This document shows positions 28,494 through 37,691 of a stretch of 64,000 nt of DNA, piece after piece (position 1 is the first letter of the stretch; every line of letters begins with the position of its first letter). Below the pieces are notes generated by a model. That model did not search any database. It was not told the origin of the DNA and worked only from the letters and a program-made list of their open reading frames with translations. Origin of the DNA: Devosia sp. (GTDB lineage Bacteria > Pseudomonadota > Alphaproteobacteria > Rhizobiales > Devosiaceae); NCBI RefSeq assembly GCF_028290435.1, contig NZ_JAQGJV010000051.1, forward strand, positions 1 to 64,000, given 5' to 3'. Both the position numbers and the translations under genes were made by a program.

Positions 28494-29954
28494 TTGCGCA
28501 TTTTTACCGCCGCCCTGGCCACGGAAACCAATACGTTTTCACCCATCAGCATCGACAAGCGCGCGTTCGAGGCGTCGCTGTATGCGCGGCCGGGCGAGCA
28601 CCCCGCGACGCCGACACTGTGCACGGCGCCGATCACGGTGGGGCGCGAAGTTTGCGCTCGCGAGGGGTGGGAGCTAATTGAGGGAACCGCGACTTGGGCC
28701 GATCCAGCGGGGCTGATCAACCGGGCGACCTATGAGGAATTGCGTGACGAGATTCTCGGGCAGTTGCGCGCGGCCATGCCGGTGGATGGCGTAGTGCTGG
28801 GCCTGCATGGGGCGATGGTGGCGCAGGGGTACGATGACCCCGAGGGCGATTTTCTGAGCCAAGTGCGGGAAATTGTCGGGCCGGATGTGCTGGTGTGCGC
28901 GGAGCTTGATCCGCACAGTCATCTGACGGCCAAGCGGGTGGCGGCGGCGAATTTCTTCGTGGTGTTCAAGGAGTTTCCGCATACGGACTTCGTGGATCGG
29001 GCGCGGGACTTGTGGGCCATCGCGGTGCGGGCGCTGAAGGGCGAGATCAAGCCGGTGATGTCTGTGTTCGATTGCCGGATGATCGATGTGTTTCCGACGA
29101 GCAAGGACCCAATGCGCAGCTTTGTGGACCGATTGTTCGTGCTGGAGAAGAGCGATCCGGCGATCCTGTCGATTTCGGTAATCCATGGCTTCATGGCGGC
29201 GGACGTACCGGAGCTGGGCACGCGGATGCTGGTGGTCACGGATGACCGTGCGGATCTAGGCGATGCACTGGCGGAAAAGCTGGGGCGTGAGCTGTTCGCG
29301 ATGCGCGGCACGTTCATGGTCAAGCAGGTGGACGAGGTTGTGGCGGTCGAGCAGGCGATGGCGGCGAGCGCTGGGCCGGTGGTGATCGCGGATGTGTGGG
29401 ACAATCCGGGCGGCGGGACGGCGGGCGATGCGACGGTGTTGCTGGCGGAACTGATCCGGCGCGGGGCGACGGATGTCGCGGTGGGGACAATCTGGGACCC
29501 GATTGCGGTGCAGATCTGTTTTGCCGCTGGAGAGGGCGGGGAAATTCCGCTGAGGTTCGGGGCGAAGTCAGCGCCGGAGACGGGGTCGCCGATCGACAAG
29601 CGCGTGACTGTGCGCAAGCTGGTCAAGGATGCGCAGATGCGGTTTGGGGAGAGCTTTGCGCCGTTCGGGGATGCGGCTTGGGTGAGTTTTGATGGGATCG
29701 ATGTGATCTTGAATTCAACACGGGCGCAGAGTTTTGACCCGAGCCTGTTTTCGGCGCTGGGGATCGATCCGAAATCGCGCAAGATTTTGCTGATTAAATC
29801 GACGAACCATTTTTATGACTCGTTTTCGAAGATCGCGAGCGAGATTGTGTATTGCTCGGCGGGGCGGCCCTATCCCAATACGCCGGCGACGACGGATTAT
29901 CGCAAGGCAAGACGGACGATCTGGCCGATGGTGGAGAATCCTTGGGCGGACTGA
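28494..29954 (+). CDS. M81 family metallohydrolase (MlrC-type), paralogue 1
   Basis: The 486-residue product starts MRIFTAALATETNTFSP and has the M81/MlrC N-terminal domain: VLGLHGAMVAQGYDDPEGD, a D139-x-H141 pair in ELDPHSHLT and an H163-x-D165 pair in FPHTDF, matching the zinc site. It also has the C-terminal MlrC domain (DVWDNPGGGTAGDAT). MlrC from microcystin degraders cleaves the linear tetrapeptide with D-residues; most relatives are uncharacterised. The start codon is TTG at 28494, fixed by the family N-terminus. The position after H141 is Ser-His where the second paralogue has Gly-Asn. It is divergent from RidA. Confidence 0.88.
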   Translation: MRIFTAALATETNTFSPISIDKRAFEASLYARPGEHPATPTLCTAPITVGREVCAREGWELIEGTATWADPAGLINRATYEELRDEILGQLRAAMPVDGVVLGLHGAMVAQGYDDPEGDFLSQVREIVGPDVLVCAELDPHSHLTAKRVAAANFFVVFKEFPHTDFVDRARDLWAIAVRALKGEIKPVMSVFDCRMIDVFPTSKDPMRSFVDRLFVLEKSDPAILSISVIHGFMAADVPELGTRMLVVTDDRADLGDALAEKLGRELFAMRGTFMVKQVDEVVAVEQAMAASAGPVVIADVWDNPGGGTAGDATVLLAELIRRGATDVAVGTIWDPIAVQICFAAGEGGEIPLRFGAKSAPETGSPIDKRVTVRKLVKDAQMRFGESFAPFGDAAWVSFDGIDVILNSTRAQSFDPSLFSALGIDPKSRKILLIKSTNHFYDSFSKIASEIVYCSAGRPYPNTPATTDYRKARRTIWPMVENPWAD

Positions 29955-29960
29955 AGGCGG

Positions 29961-30233
29961 CTAGTGGTTGATGAAGTTCACGTACTGAATGATTTCCCCA
30001 GCACGAACCAAAGCCACTCCCCTGTGTCCATATAGGGGGCCGATTCGACGGCTTCGGCAGAGCCATAATTCATCTTGGCCCAGCATCTGATCCGTCAGTG
30101 GCAGCAGCTTTTTAGGCGTCTCGCGTGTAATAAGTTCGGCCTCGAAGTTCCGAGTGAGCTCCAATAGCCACGTAATCACACCGTCGACGGACGTGCGCTC
30201 AAGAAGCACCAAATTATCGGTCTGCGGTTCCAA
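29961..30233 (-). CDS. Small hypothetical protein with atypical codon use
   Basis: A 90-residue frame from TTG (30233) encodes a soluble-looking protein with LVLLERTSVDGVITWLLELTRNFEAELI and WLCRSRRIGPLYGHRGVALV. No family is recognised. It uses codons such as TTA, CTA, ACA, AGG and GGA that neighbours avoid, so it may be foreign or not a gene. No clear ribosome-binding site precedes the start. If it is not a gene, 29,955-30,369 holds only this sequence and the family A half repeat. Confidence 0.4.
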   Translation of the reverse strand: MEPQTDNLVLLERTSVDGVITWLLELTRNFEAELITRETPKKLLPLTDQMLGQDELWLCRSRRIGPLYGHRGVALVRAGEIIQYVNFINH

Positions 30234-30301
30234 GAGTACGGTCCGTTGTATCCTTCCGATAGACTAGCACAGTCGATTGAGCGCGGATATCGTGGCTCCG
30301 A

Positions 30302-30338
30302 ACACCCCCACCCCGCCTCCCCCGTCAAGGGGGAGGAG
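30302..30338. repeat. Half element of palindromic repeat family A
   Basis: ACACCCCCACCCCGCCTCCC then CCGTCAAGGGGGAGGAGTC matches one arm of the full element at 10,428 and 48,239. It lies between the GH20 gene end and the small frame upstream. Confidence 0.75.
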
Positions 30339-30369
30339 TCGGTGCGGTGGATGTGGCGAGTAGGGCGCC

Positions 30370-32385
30370 CTACTCCGCGGCCCAGTTGCCGTACATGATG
30401 GGCATCATGCCGGCGAAGGCCTTGAACCGGGTCCAGGACTTGCGTTCCGGGAGCGTCCACCCGGCTTCGGCGATGGCGGAGATGCGGGGGAAGACCAGGC
30501 GGTCGAAGATGGCGCGGTCGGTCATGGATTCGGACCAGATGCACGACTGCACGCCCAGCAGGTGCTGGAGCGCCTCGGTCGTCATGCCCTCGCGAGCTTC
30601 GAACATGTAGGTTTCCTCGGGGCCGGACCAGCCGGCCCAGCCGGCGCCGGGCTCGGACCAAGACACGGAATTGGCCATGTCGAGGTAGTAACGCTGGGCC
30701 GGCGAGGCGACGATGTCGTAGCCTTGCGCTGCCAGGGCGGCGTTGATTTCAACATTGCGCCAGCCGACGAGATAGGAACTGGCCTTGTCGACGGCGTCGC
30801 CATGGGCGGCTTCTTCCCAGCCGCCGGTGATGGCGCCCTTGGACGCGATGATGGCGTGGACGCGCTTGACGAAATAGCCCTGCAGGATCGCGGTGGGGGA
30901 GTCTTCGATTTCGTCGGCGCCACCGTGATTACCGAGCTGGTTGAGCTGGGCCTCATGCTTCTTGCGCATTTCGGGGCCGGCGAGCTTTTCGAGCAGGTCG
31001 AGCGCCAAAGGTGAACCGGACCAGGCGGCAAGCGGGACTTCATCGGCGCCGAGGTGAAAAATGCCGCCGGGGAAGAGTTCCAACATCTCGGTGATGACGG
31101 TTTCCAGGAAGGTGTAGGTCGCTTCCATGGCGGGGTTCAGGCAGTTGTTCGGGAAGCCCTGAACCGACTGGTATTCGCCGATCTCGTTGGGATCGCGCAG
31201 TTGCGGCAGCGATTGCAGCAGGGCGTAGCAATGGCCGGGCATGTCGATTTCGGGGACGACCTGAATGCCCAGGCTATCGGCCAGGGCGACGATCTGGCGG
31301 ATCACCGGCTTGGAGTAATAGCCGCCGGTGGGGTGCGGGCCGCTGCCGAGCATGGGCGGAAGGGCCTTGCCATGGCCGCGCCAGGCGCCGATTTCGGTCA
31401 GCTCAGGATAGGCGTCGATTTCGACGCGCCAGGCCTCGTCCTCCGACAGGTGCCAGTGGAAGCGGTTCATCTTGTTCCAGGCGATCAGCTTGAGCAGGCG
31501 ACTGACTTCGGCGCCGGTATAGAACTGGCGGGCGACGTCGAGATGGGTGCCGCGCCAGACCAGGCCGGGCTCGTCGCTGATGGTGCCGCCGGACGGGAAG
31601 ACGAGGGTGTTCGGATGTTGCTTGGCGCCGCGCAGAATTTGGCCGGTGGTGATCAAGCCGTAGAGGAAGCCGGCGCGGGCGGTGGCGGAGATGGTGACGG
31701 CGTCTTCGGCGAAGGCGATTTCGTAGGCTTCGGCGCCGAGGCCGGATTTGGCCCTCAAGTAAACTGGTATGCCGCCTTCGGAGGCGGGGCGGACGAGGGC
31801 TTCGACGGGGAAGAGATCGTCGACCAGCTTGGCGAAAGCTGCTGCGGCCTTGGTGGCATCGTCGCCTTCAGGGAGCGGGTTGAGGCCTTGCGGAACGGCG
31901 CGGGCGCCGGTGACGGAGACGTTTTTGGGCCAGGGAATGATCGAGACCGAGACGGGTGCCTTGGCGGGCATTGGGAAGCGTGCGGCGCCCTTCAGCAGCG
32001 GGGCATTGCCGGCGGTGGAATGGGTTGGCGTGGTGATGACGGACAGAATAGTGCCGTCGGCCAGGGTCACATACGACGAATTGGCGCCATCGCTCCAGTG
32101 GCGCAGGCCGTAGGACAGGCCGCGGGCGGTGACGGTCCAGGTTTCGCCGGGGGCGAGGACGTAGCCGGCTGGTGGGGCAAACAGCGAATGGTTGGAGAGG
32201 CGCTTTTCGAGCACGCCGCCCTCGACTTCCGCCTGTGGATCGATGCGGGCGGGGCCGCTGAGGCCGAGCTTGAAATTGCTGATCGGGGCCGTGCCGTTGT
32301 TGGTCAGCTTGATCGTATAGGACAAAGGCTCGGTAGCGGTAGCCGGGGTCCAGATGGTGGCGAGATTCAACACGGGGACGGTCAT
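30370..32385 (-). CDS. Beta-N-acetylhexosaminidase, GH20, cytoplasmic
   Basis: The 671-residue product has an N-terminal beta-rich domain (1-140), a GH20 domain 2 (about 145-270), and the catalytic barrel. The barrel carries RGTHLDVARQF, MNRFHWHLSEDEAWR, VVPEIDMPGHCYA and the catalytic pair D448-E449 in HLGADEVP. GH20 enzymes remove terminal GlcNAc or GalNAc by substrate-assisted catalysis. There is no signal peptide, so it should act inside the cell on imported disaccharides. It is downstream of the RpiR regulator and the ABC importer on the same strand. Confidence 0.92.
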   Translation of the reverse strand: MTVPVLNLATIWTPATATEPLSYTIKLTNNGTAPISNFKLGLSGPARIDPQAEVEGGVLEKRLSNHSLFAPPAGYVLAPGETWTVTARGLSYGLRHWSDGANSSYVTLADGTILSVITTPTHSTAGNAPLLKGAARFPMPAKAPVSVSIIPWPKNVSVTGARAVPQGLNPLPEGDDATKAAAAFAKLVDDLFPVEALVRPASEGGIPVYLRAKSGLGAEAYEIAFAEDAVTISATARAGFLYGLITTGQILRGAKQHPNTLVFPSGGTISDEPGLVWRGTHLDVARQFYTGAEVSRLLKLIAWNKMNRFHWHLSEDEAWRVEIDAYPELTEIGAWRGHGKALPPMLGSGPHPTGGYYSKPVIRQIVALADSLGIQVVPEIDMPGHCYALLQSLPQLRDPNEIGEYQSVQGFPNNCLNPAMEATYTFLETVITEMLELFPGGIFHLGADEVPLAAWSGSPLALDLLEKLAGPEMRKKHEAQLNQLGNHGGADEIEDSPTAILQGYFVKRVHAIIASKGAITGGWEEAAHGDAVDKASSYLVGWRNVEINAALAAQGYDIVASPAQRYYLDMANSVSWSEPGAGWAGWSGPEETYMFEAREGMTTEALQHLLGVQSCIWSESMTDRAIFDRLVFPRISAIAEAGWTLPERKSWTRFKAFAGMMPIMYGNWAAE

Positions 32386-32411
32386 GATCGAATTCCTGGA
32401 TAAGGTTTTAG

Positions 32412-33311
32412 TCAGTCCCCGAGGGGCTGGGAGTCGTCGCCGTCGCGGTTGACGACGAGCTGGTGCTTGATGCGCCGCATGCTGGCGACGGCGGGAGGGC
32501 CGAGGCGGGTGGCGATGGTCTGGGACAGGATATCGACCATGGACAGGAACGCGTAGCGGCCGGTGGTGGGCTGGAAAATGTCGGCGTTTTCGGCGCGGTC
32601 GATCGGCAGGAGCACGTCGGCGCGCTCAGCCATGGGTGAGCGCGAGCGGGTGATCACGATGCGCGGCAGGCCATATTCACCGGCCGCCGTGAGCGCCTTG
32701 ACTAGCGGCAGGTTATTGCCGCTGAGCGAGAAGGCGATGATCACGGTGCCGGCAGGGGCGCTGGCGGCGCGCATCAACTGGGCCTGGTGATCGATCGACG
32801 AGGCCACCTTGAGGCCGAGGCGGAACAGGCGCATTTCCGTCTCCGTGGCCACCATCGAGGACGAGCCGCCAGAGCCGAAGGTGAGCACGAAGCTGGATTT
32901 GATGATGGTTTCGGCGGCGCGTTCGATGGCGTCGAAATCGAGGTGGTCGAAGGTGTCGTAAATGGTGGACTGGATACCGTTGACTACGCCCTGGGCGATT
33001 TCGCGCACGCTTTTGGGGCCGTTGGCGGGCACAACATAGCGTTGGCCGACGAAGCGGCTCTGCGCCAAGCGGACCTTGAAATCAGCATAGCTATCGCAAC
33101 CGAGCCGGCGGCAGAAACGGGTGACGGTGGGCGGGGAGACTTCGGCCTGAGCGGCGAGGTCGACGATGGACATTTTCAGCACGGATTCGACATCGAGCAA
33201 GATGATGTCGGTCAGCACACGCTCGGACCGGGTGAACTCGCTCTTTTCGGACTGCAGGACGCCGACGATATCGAGCATGGTTTTGGTCTCTGAAACTGGG
33301 ATCGATACCAT
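32412..33311 (-). CDS. RpiR-family regulator (HTH plus SIS)
   Basis: The 299-residue product has an N-terminal RpiR HTH (MSIVDLAAQAEVSPPTVTRFCRRLGCDSYADFKVRLAQ) and a C-terminal SIS domain (VLTFGSGGSSSMVATETEMRLFRLG, IIAFSLSGNNLPLVKALTAAGEYG). Such regulators sense sugar phosphates. It sits between the ABC transporter genes and GH20, so it most likely controls them. The start used is ATG at 33311; ATG at 33278 (MLDIVGVLQ) is an alternative. Confidence 0.9.
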   Translation of the reverse strand: MVSIPVSETKTMLDIVGVLQSEKSEFTRSERVLTDIILLDVESVLKMSIVDLAAQAEVSPPTVTRFCRRLGCDSYADFKVRLAQSRFVGQRYVVPANGPKSVREIAQGVVNGIQSTIYDTFDHLDFDAIERAAETIIKSSFVLTFGSGGSSSMVATETEMRLFRLGLKVASSIDHQAQLMRAASAPAGTVIIAFSLSGNNLPLVKALTAAGEYGLPRIVITRSRSPMAERADVLLPIDRAENADIFQPTTGRYAFLSMVDILSQTIATRLGPPAVASMRRIKHQLVVNRDGDDSQPLGD

Positions 33312-33400
33312 AGTCTACAAAGCCGCCCACCCCGGCCCTCCCCGGAGAGGGAGGGATAGATCGGGACTCTCGAAACGAGGGCGTCTAGTCTCTGCTCGCG

Positions 33401-34477
33401 TTAATAGACCGCCAGGCCGGCCGTGTCGAACAGGTGGGCGGAGGAGAGTTTGAAGCCGAGTTCAAGGGGAACGCCTTCGGAGATATCGGGCGCGCCTTCG
33501 AACAGCGCGATGAAGGTCTCGCCGCCGGGGAGATCGGCGTAGAGCACGGTGTGGATGCCCAGGTGTTCAACGATCTTGGGGGTGACAGTGAGGGTGAAAT
33601 CGCTCTTGCCGAGGACGAGATGCTCGGGGCGAATGCCCAGGGTGACAGTGTCGCCGGCAACACGCTTGGTGGCGCGCGGCAGGGTGATGGTGCCGAGACT
33701 GCCGAGATCAACGGTGACATTGGTGCCGTCGGAGGTCGTGGCCTTGCCGCTGATGAAATTCATCTTGGGGCTGCCGATGAAGCTGGCGACGAACTTGTTG
33801 TCGGGCTTGTGGTAGAGCTCGAGCGGCGAGCCGATCTGCTCGATCAGGCCGGCATTCATCACCACGATCTTGTCGGCCATGGTCATGGCTTCGACCTGGT
33901 CATGGGTGACGTAGATCATGGTGGAGCCGAGCTTTTTGTGCAGTTCCATCAGCTCGATGCGCATCTCGGAGCGGAGCGCGGCGTCGAGGTTGGACAGGGG
34001 CTCGTCGAACAGGAAAATCTGGGGCTGGCGCACGATGGCGCGGCCGATGGCGACGCGCTGGCGCTGACCACCGCTGAGGGTGCCGGGGCGCTGTTCGAGG
34101 CGGGCATCGAGCTGCAGGACCTTGGCGGCGCGGGCGACGCGCTCCTTGACCTGGTCATTGGGCAGCTTCTCGACGCGCAGCGGGAAGGCGATATTTTCGA
34201 ACACGGTCATATGCGGATAGAGCGCATAAGACTGGAACACCATGGCTATGCCGCGCTTGACGGGTGGCAGGTCGTTGACCACCTTGCCCGCAATGTTGAT
34301 CTCGCCGCTGGTGACATCTTCCAGCCCAGCAATCATGCGCAGCAGGGTGGACTTGCCGCAGCCGGAGGGCCCGACAAAGACCACGAACTCACCCTGGGAC
34401 ACTTCCAGGTCGATGCCCTTGATGATCTGGGTATCGCCGAAGGATTTTTCGAGGTGCTTGAGGCTGAGCTGGGACAT
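33401..34477 (-). CDS. Sugar ABC transporter ATP-binding protein (UgpC/MsmK type)
   Basis: The 358-residue ATPase has Walker A GPSGCGKST, signature TLSGGQRQRVAIGRA, Walker B IFLFDEPLSNLD and the H-loop VTHDQVEAM, followed by the CUT1-type regulatory OB domain. It energises the permease pair 2.3 kb upstream in the same operon. CUT1 ATPases usually serve oligosaccharide importers. Confidence 0.94.
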   Translation of the reverse strand: MSQLSLKHLEKSFGDTQIIKGIDLEVSQGEFVVFVGPSGCGKSTLLRMIAGLEDVTSGEINIAGKVVNDLPPVKRGIAMVFQSYALYPHMTVFENIAFPLRVEKLPNDQVKERVARAAKVLQLDARLEQRPGTLSGGQRQRVAIGRAIVRQPQIFLFDEPLSNLDAALRSEMRIELMELHKKLGSTMIYVTHDQVEAMTMADKIVVMNAGLIEQIGSPLELYHKPDNKFVASFIGSPKMNFISGKATTSDGTNVTVDLGSLGTITLPRATKRVAGDTVTLGIRPEHLVLGKSDFTLTVTPKIVEHLGIHTVLYADLPGGETFIALFEGAPDISEGVPLELGFKLSSAHLFDTAGLAVY

Positions 34478-34561
34478 GGGCGCAGAGTCTCCGGTCGGGT
34501 GTGCCGACAGTTCAAAATGAGGTCCGCTGCCGCCCGGAGGCGGCAGCGGGAAGCGAAAGGC

Positions 34562-35776
34562 TTACTTGTACTGCTCGAGATCGGCAGCGGCCTTGGTGAG
34601 GGCAGCCTGAGGTTCGGCAGCGCCGGTGACGACGGACTGAACCATTTCGATCATGACGTTCTGCAGGCCGAGATAGTCGGTCAGCAGCGGCTCTGGGCCA
34701 CCATAAGCGATGCCGTCGAAGAACGGCTTCCAGTTGGGATCGGCAGCGACGATGGCGTCGGCAGCGGCACCCGGACGCAGCGGGGTCAGACCCTGCTCGG
34801 CTTCATAGGCGGTCTGGTTTTCATCGTTGGTGATGAACTTGGCCAGATCGATGGCCTTTTCTTCAACGCCAGTGCCCTTGAACACAGCCATCGAGTCGGT
34901 GATCAGCAGCGTGCCGGGACCCTTGGCAGATGGGCCCTGGGGCAGAGTGGTGACACCCCACTTGAAGGGCGAGTCCTTGAGCAGGTTGATCGCGCCGGAG
35001 GCGGCCTGGATCATGCCCAGCTTGCCATCGAGGAAGATGGCGCGCACTTCGTTCTGTTCGTAGGCGGTCGGGCCTTCTTCGGCATAAGGAACGATGTCCT
35101 TGAGCGCGGTGAGGGCTTCCAGGTTCTGCGGGCTGTCCAGAACGATCTTGCCATCGGCATCGATGACCTGGCCGTTATTGGAATAAACCCAATGGAGGAA
35201 CTGGTGCATGGTGTTGTCGAAGGTCTTGGCGACAACGCCAAAGCCGGCTGCGTCGGTCTTTTCGGAGATTGCCTTGGCGTCGGCGATTTCCTCGGCGAAC
35301 GTGGTCGGTGGCTTCTCGGGATCGAGGCCCGCTGCGGTGAACAGGTCCTTGTTCCAGTACAGGGCCTTGGTGGAGAATGCGACCGGACGGCCCCACTGCT
35401 TACCATCGAACGTCACCGTGTCGGCGACGTAAGGATAGTAGCCGGCCTTTTCTTCGTCGGTCATCGGAATGTCGACGATGAGATCGTTCGAAGCGAGCTG
35501 CTTGAGCGCGCGCGAACCGATATAGGCGAGACCCACGGGGGTGCCGGCAACGGCAAGCGTGGTCACCTTATCCTGGCACTGGCCCCAGCCAACGACCTCG
35601 GGAGCAACCTTCCAACCTGGATTGGCGGCTTCCCACTTGGCGATGGTGGCGACGTGGACGGCGCTGAGCGTATCGCCGCATTCCACGAAGCTGATGGTCT
35701 GGTCCTGCGCGGCGGCATAAGCCGTCGACGCAAGCAGTGCGAGCATCGCACCACCCAGAATCCTGGTATTTTTCAT
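34562..35776 (-). CDS. Sugar ABC transporter substrate-binding protein
   Basis: The 404-residue periplasmic protein begins with a signal peptide (MKNTRILGGAMLALLASTAYA). It has the family 1 solute-binding layout (TIAKWEAANPGWKVAPE, YIGSRALKQLASND, KALYWNKDLFTAAGLDPEKPPTT-type pocket strand, MIQAASGAINLL). The ligand cannot be read from sequence; the gene setting suggests an aminosugar di- or oligosaccharide. The start at 35776 has GGGAAGG upstream; in-frame sequence up to 35848 is intergenic. Confidence 0.92.
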   Translation of the reverse strand: MKNTRILGGAMLALLASTAYAAAQDQTISFVECGDTLSAVHVATIAKWEAANPGWKVAPEVVGWGQCQDKVTTLAVAGTPVGLAYIGSRALKQLASNDLIVDIPMTDEEKAGYYPYVADTVTFDGKQWGRPVAFSTKALYWNKDLFTAAGLDPEKPPTTFAEEIADAKAISEKTDAAGFGVVAKTFDNTMHQFLHWVYSNNGQVIDADGKIVLDSPQNLEALTALKDIVPYAEEGPTAYEQNEVRAIFLDGKLGMIQAASGAINLLKDSPFKWGVTTLPQGPSAKGPGTLLITDSMAVFKGTGVEEKAIDLAKFITNDENQTAYEAEQGLTPLRPGAAADAIVAADPNWKPFFDGIAYGGPEPLLTDYLGLQNVMIEMVQSVVTGAAEPQAALTKAAADLEQYK

Positions 35777-35851
35777 TGTTATTACCTTCCCTTGCTTTAC
35801 TGGCTCCCGAAGGAGCGAGTCCTTTGTCGAACGCGGCTTTGACACCACGCC

Positions 35852-36799
35852 CTATGTCTTGACGGCACCGGCGGTGAGGCCAGCGACGAGATAGCGCTGT
35901 AGAAATACGATCAGAATGAGCACTGGGCTGATGCCAACGAAGCTGGCAGCCATGAGCTCGTTCCACACTACTTCCTGTCGGCCAAAATAGGCGAACAGCC
36001 CGATCGGAAGCGGCATGAACTCGGTCTTGGAGTTGAATGTCAGCGCGAAGATGAACTGCTGCGCGTAGGCTCCAATGAATGTGGTGATGGCGACGACGGA
36101 AATGCCGGGCATGGCGATCGGCAGGATGACGCGGCGCAGAGTGTAAAGGCGGCTGGCGCCATCGACCCATGCGGCTTCATCCAGTTCGCGCGGAATGCGC
36201 ATCATGTAGGTGCGCAGCAGCCAGATGGCCGAGGGGATGAGGAAGGCCACGCCGGGCACGATCATGGCGAAGTAGGTATTGAGAAAGCCCAGCGAGCGCA
36301 TCAGCCGGTAGAGCGGGATGAGCAGCACGGCGCCGGAGAACATGTTCACCGCCAGGAACCCGGCCAGCATGATGCCACGGCCTTTGAACGGGAAGCGGGC
36401 GAAAGCGTAGGCGGCGGGGACCACCATGATCAGCACGACGACGGTGATGACGGTGGAAAGGCCGAGCGAGTTGAGAATGTAGCGCCAGAAGCCCGGCACG
36501 CTCTGCCACATGGTGAAATAGGCGGTGAGTGAGCCTTGCTCCGGCCAGAAGCTGTAGGGCGTCGAGAACAGGCGCGACAGCGGCTTCAGCGAGACCATGA
36601 AGCCTTCGATGAAGGGCGCCAGCACGAAAAACAGGAAGACGAAGATGCCGGCGTAGATCGCGACGTATTCGTACCACGTATAGCGGTCGATCATCGCCCG
36701 GACGGCCTTGGCAGGCTTCTTGACGGCGGGAACCACGGCCAGATCGTCGGCAGGATGGGCGGTCTTTTCGGCAGCTATGTTGAGGGGCTGGTCGGTCAT
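35852..36799 (-). CDS. Sugar ABC transporter permease (MalG/UgpE type)
   Basis: The 315-residue inner-membrane protein has a cytoplasmic N-terminal stretch of about 45 residues and six membrane segments. The EAA loop (ELDEAAWVDGASRLYTLRRVILPIAMPG) contacts the ATPase. Its ATG overlaps the stop of the partner permease by 4 bp (36796-36799). Confidence 0.94.
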   Translation of the reverse strand: MTDQPLNIAAEKTAHPADDLAVVPAVKKPAKAVRAMIDRYTWYEYVAIYAGIFVFLFFVLAPFIEGFMVSLKPLSRLFSTPYSFWPEQGSLTAYFTMWQSVPGFWRYILNSLGLSTVITVVVLIMVVPAAYAFARFPFKGRGIMLAGFLAVNMFSGAVLLIPLYRLMRSLGFLNTYFAMIVPGVAFLIPSAIWLLRTYMMRIPRELDEAAWVDGASRLYTLRRVILPIAMPGISVVAITTFIGAYAQQFIFALTFNSKTEFMPLPIGLFAYFGRQEVVWNELMAASFVGISPVLILIVFLQRYLVAGLTAGAVKT

Positions 36800-37680
36800 G
36801 CCTTTTCTCCCGTGTTAATCTTTCCGACGACGCGGAAATAGGCCAGGCAGAACAGGGACAGGAAGATGCAGATCATCACCGCGCGGGCGGCGCCTTCACC
36901 GTATTTGTAGGAGCCGATGGCGGTCTTGTAGGTGTCAATGATCATGGTGGTGGTGGAGCCCGAGGGACCACCGCGGGTCAGGATCCAGATGATGTCGAAC
37001 GAATTGAAGGTGGCGATCAGCGACAGCAGCGACATGGTCACCAAAGCTGGGATGATCATGGGGAAGGTGATGCGGCGGAAGCGGTAGAAGCGCCCTGCCC
37101 CATCGGTCCAGGCGGCTTCGTAGAGATCGCGCGGGATCGATTGCATGGCGGCCAGCAGGTAGATGGTGACCAGCGGGACGCCGATCCATACGTCGGTGAC
37201 GATGGTGGCCCAGAACGCGGTATTGCCATAGGCCAACCATGCAATGGGGCCGTCCACGATGTGGAAATTCTGCAGCAGGCCGGAAATCATGCCGAACTGG
37301 CCATTATACATCCAGCCCCACATGAAAATGCCGATGGCCATGGGCACGACCCAAGGCGGCATGGTCAGGATGCGGAACAGCGCGCGACCGGGCACGGCGG
37401 CATTGAGCAACACGGCGCCGAAGGTGCCGACGATCATCTTGATGGAGACCGAAAAGAAGGTCCAGACGAACGTGCGGACGATCACATCGTTGAAGTTGTT
37501 CTTGAAGATTTTTTCGTAGTTCGCCCAGCCGACGAACTCGTAAGTCTTTTTCAACGCCGCATTGGTGAAGCTGAGATTGATGGTATCGACCAGCGGATAG
37601 GCGACGATTCCGATGATATAGAGAAGGGCCGGAGCCAGCAGAGCGAGAGCGAACAGGGTAGCGTTTCGAGTGCTGGTCAT
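36796..37680 (-). CDS. Sugar ABC transporter permease (MalF/UgpA type)
   Basis: The 294-residue protein has six membrane segments, the EAA loop (DLYEAAWTDGAGRFYRFRRITFPMIIP) and the typical late WILTRGGPSGSTT segment of CUT1 MalF-type permeases. It pairs with the overlapping permease gene downstream and follows the dehydrogenase gene by 11 bp. Confidence 0.94.
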   Translation of the reverse strand: MTSTRNATLFALALLAPALLYIIGIVAYPLVDTINLSFTNAALKKTYEFVGWANYEKIFKNNFNDVIVRTFVWTFFSVSIKMIVGTFGAVLLNAAVPGRALFRILTMPPWVVPMAIGIFMWGWMYNGQFGMISGLLQNFHIVDGPIAWLAYGNTAFWATIVTDVWIGVPLVTIYLLAAMQSIPRDLYEAAWTDGAGRFYRFRRITFPMIIPALVTMSLLSLIATFNSFDIIWILTRGGPSGSTTTMIIDTYKTAIGSYKYGEGAARAVMICIFLSLFCLAYFRVVGKINTGEKA

Positions 37681-37691
37681 GGTCTATCCCC

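Noticed and set aside
31054-32403. A 449-codon plus-strand frame opposite GH20
   Set aside because: Antisense shadow of a gene with complete catalytic motifs.
33434-35842. An 802-codon open frame on the plus strand opposite the ABC ATPase and binding-protein genes
   Set aside because: It spans two obvious minus-strand genes and their gap, has no recognisable domain, and arises from codon-position GC bias.
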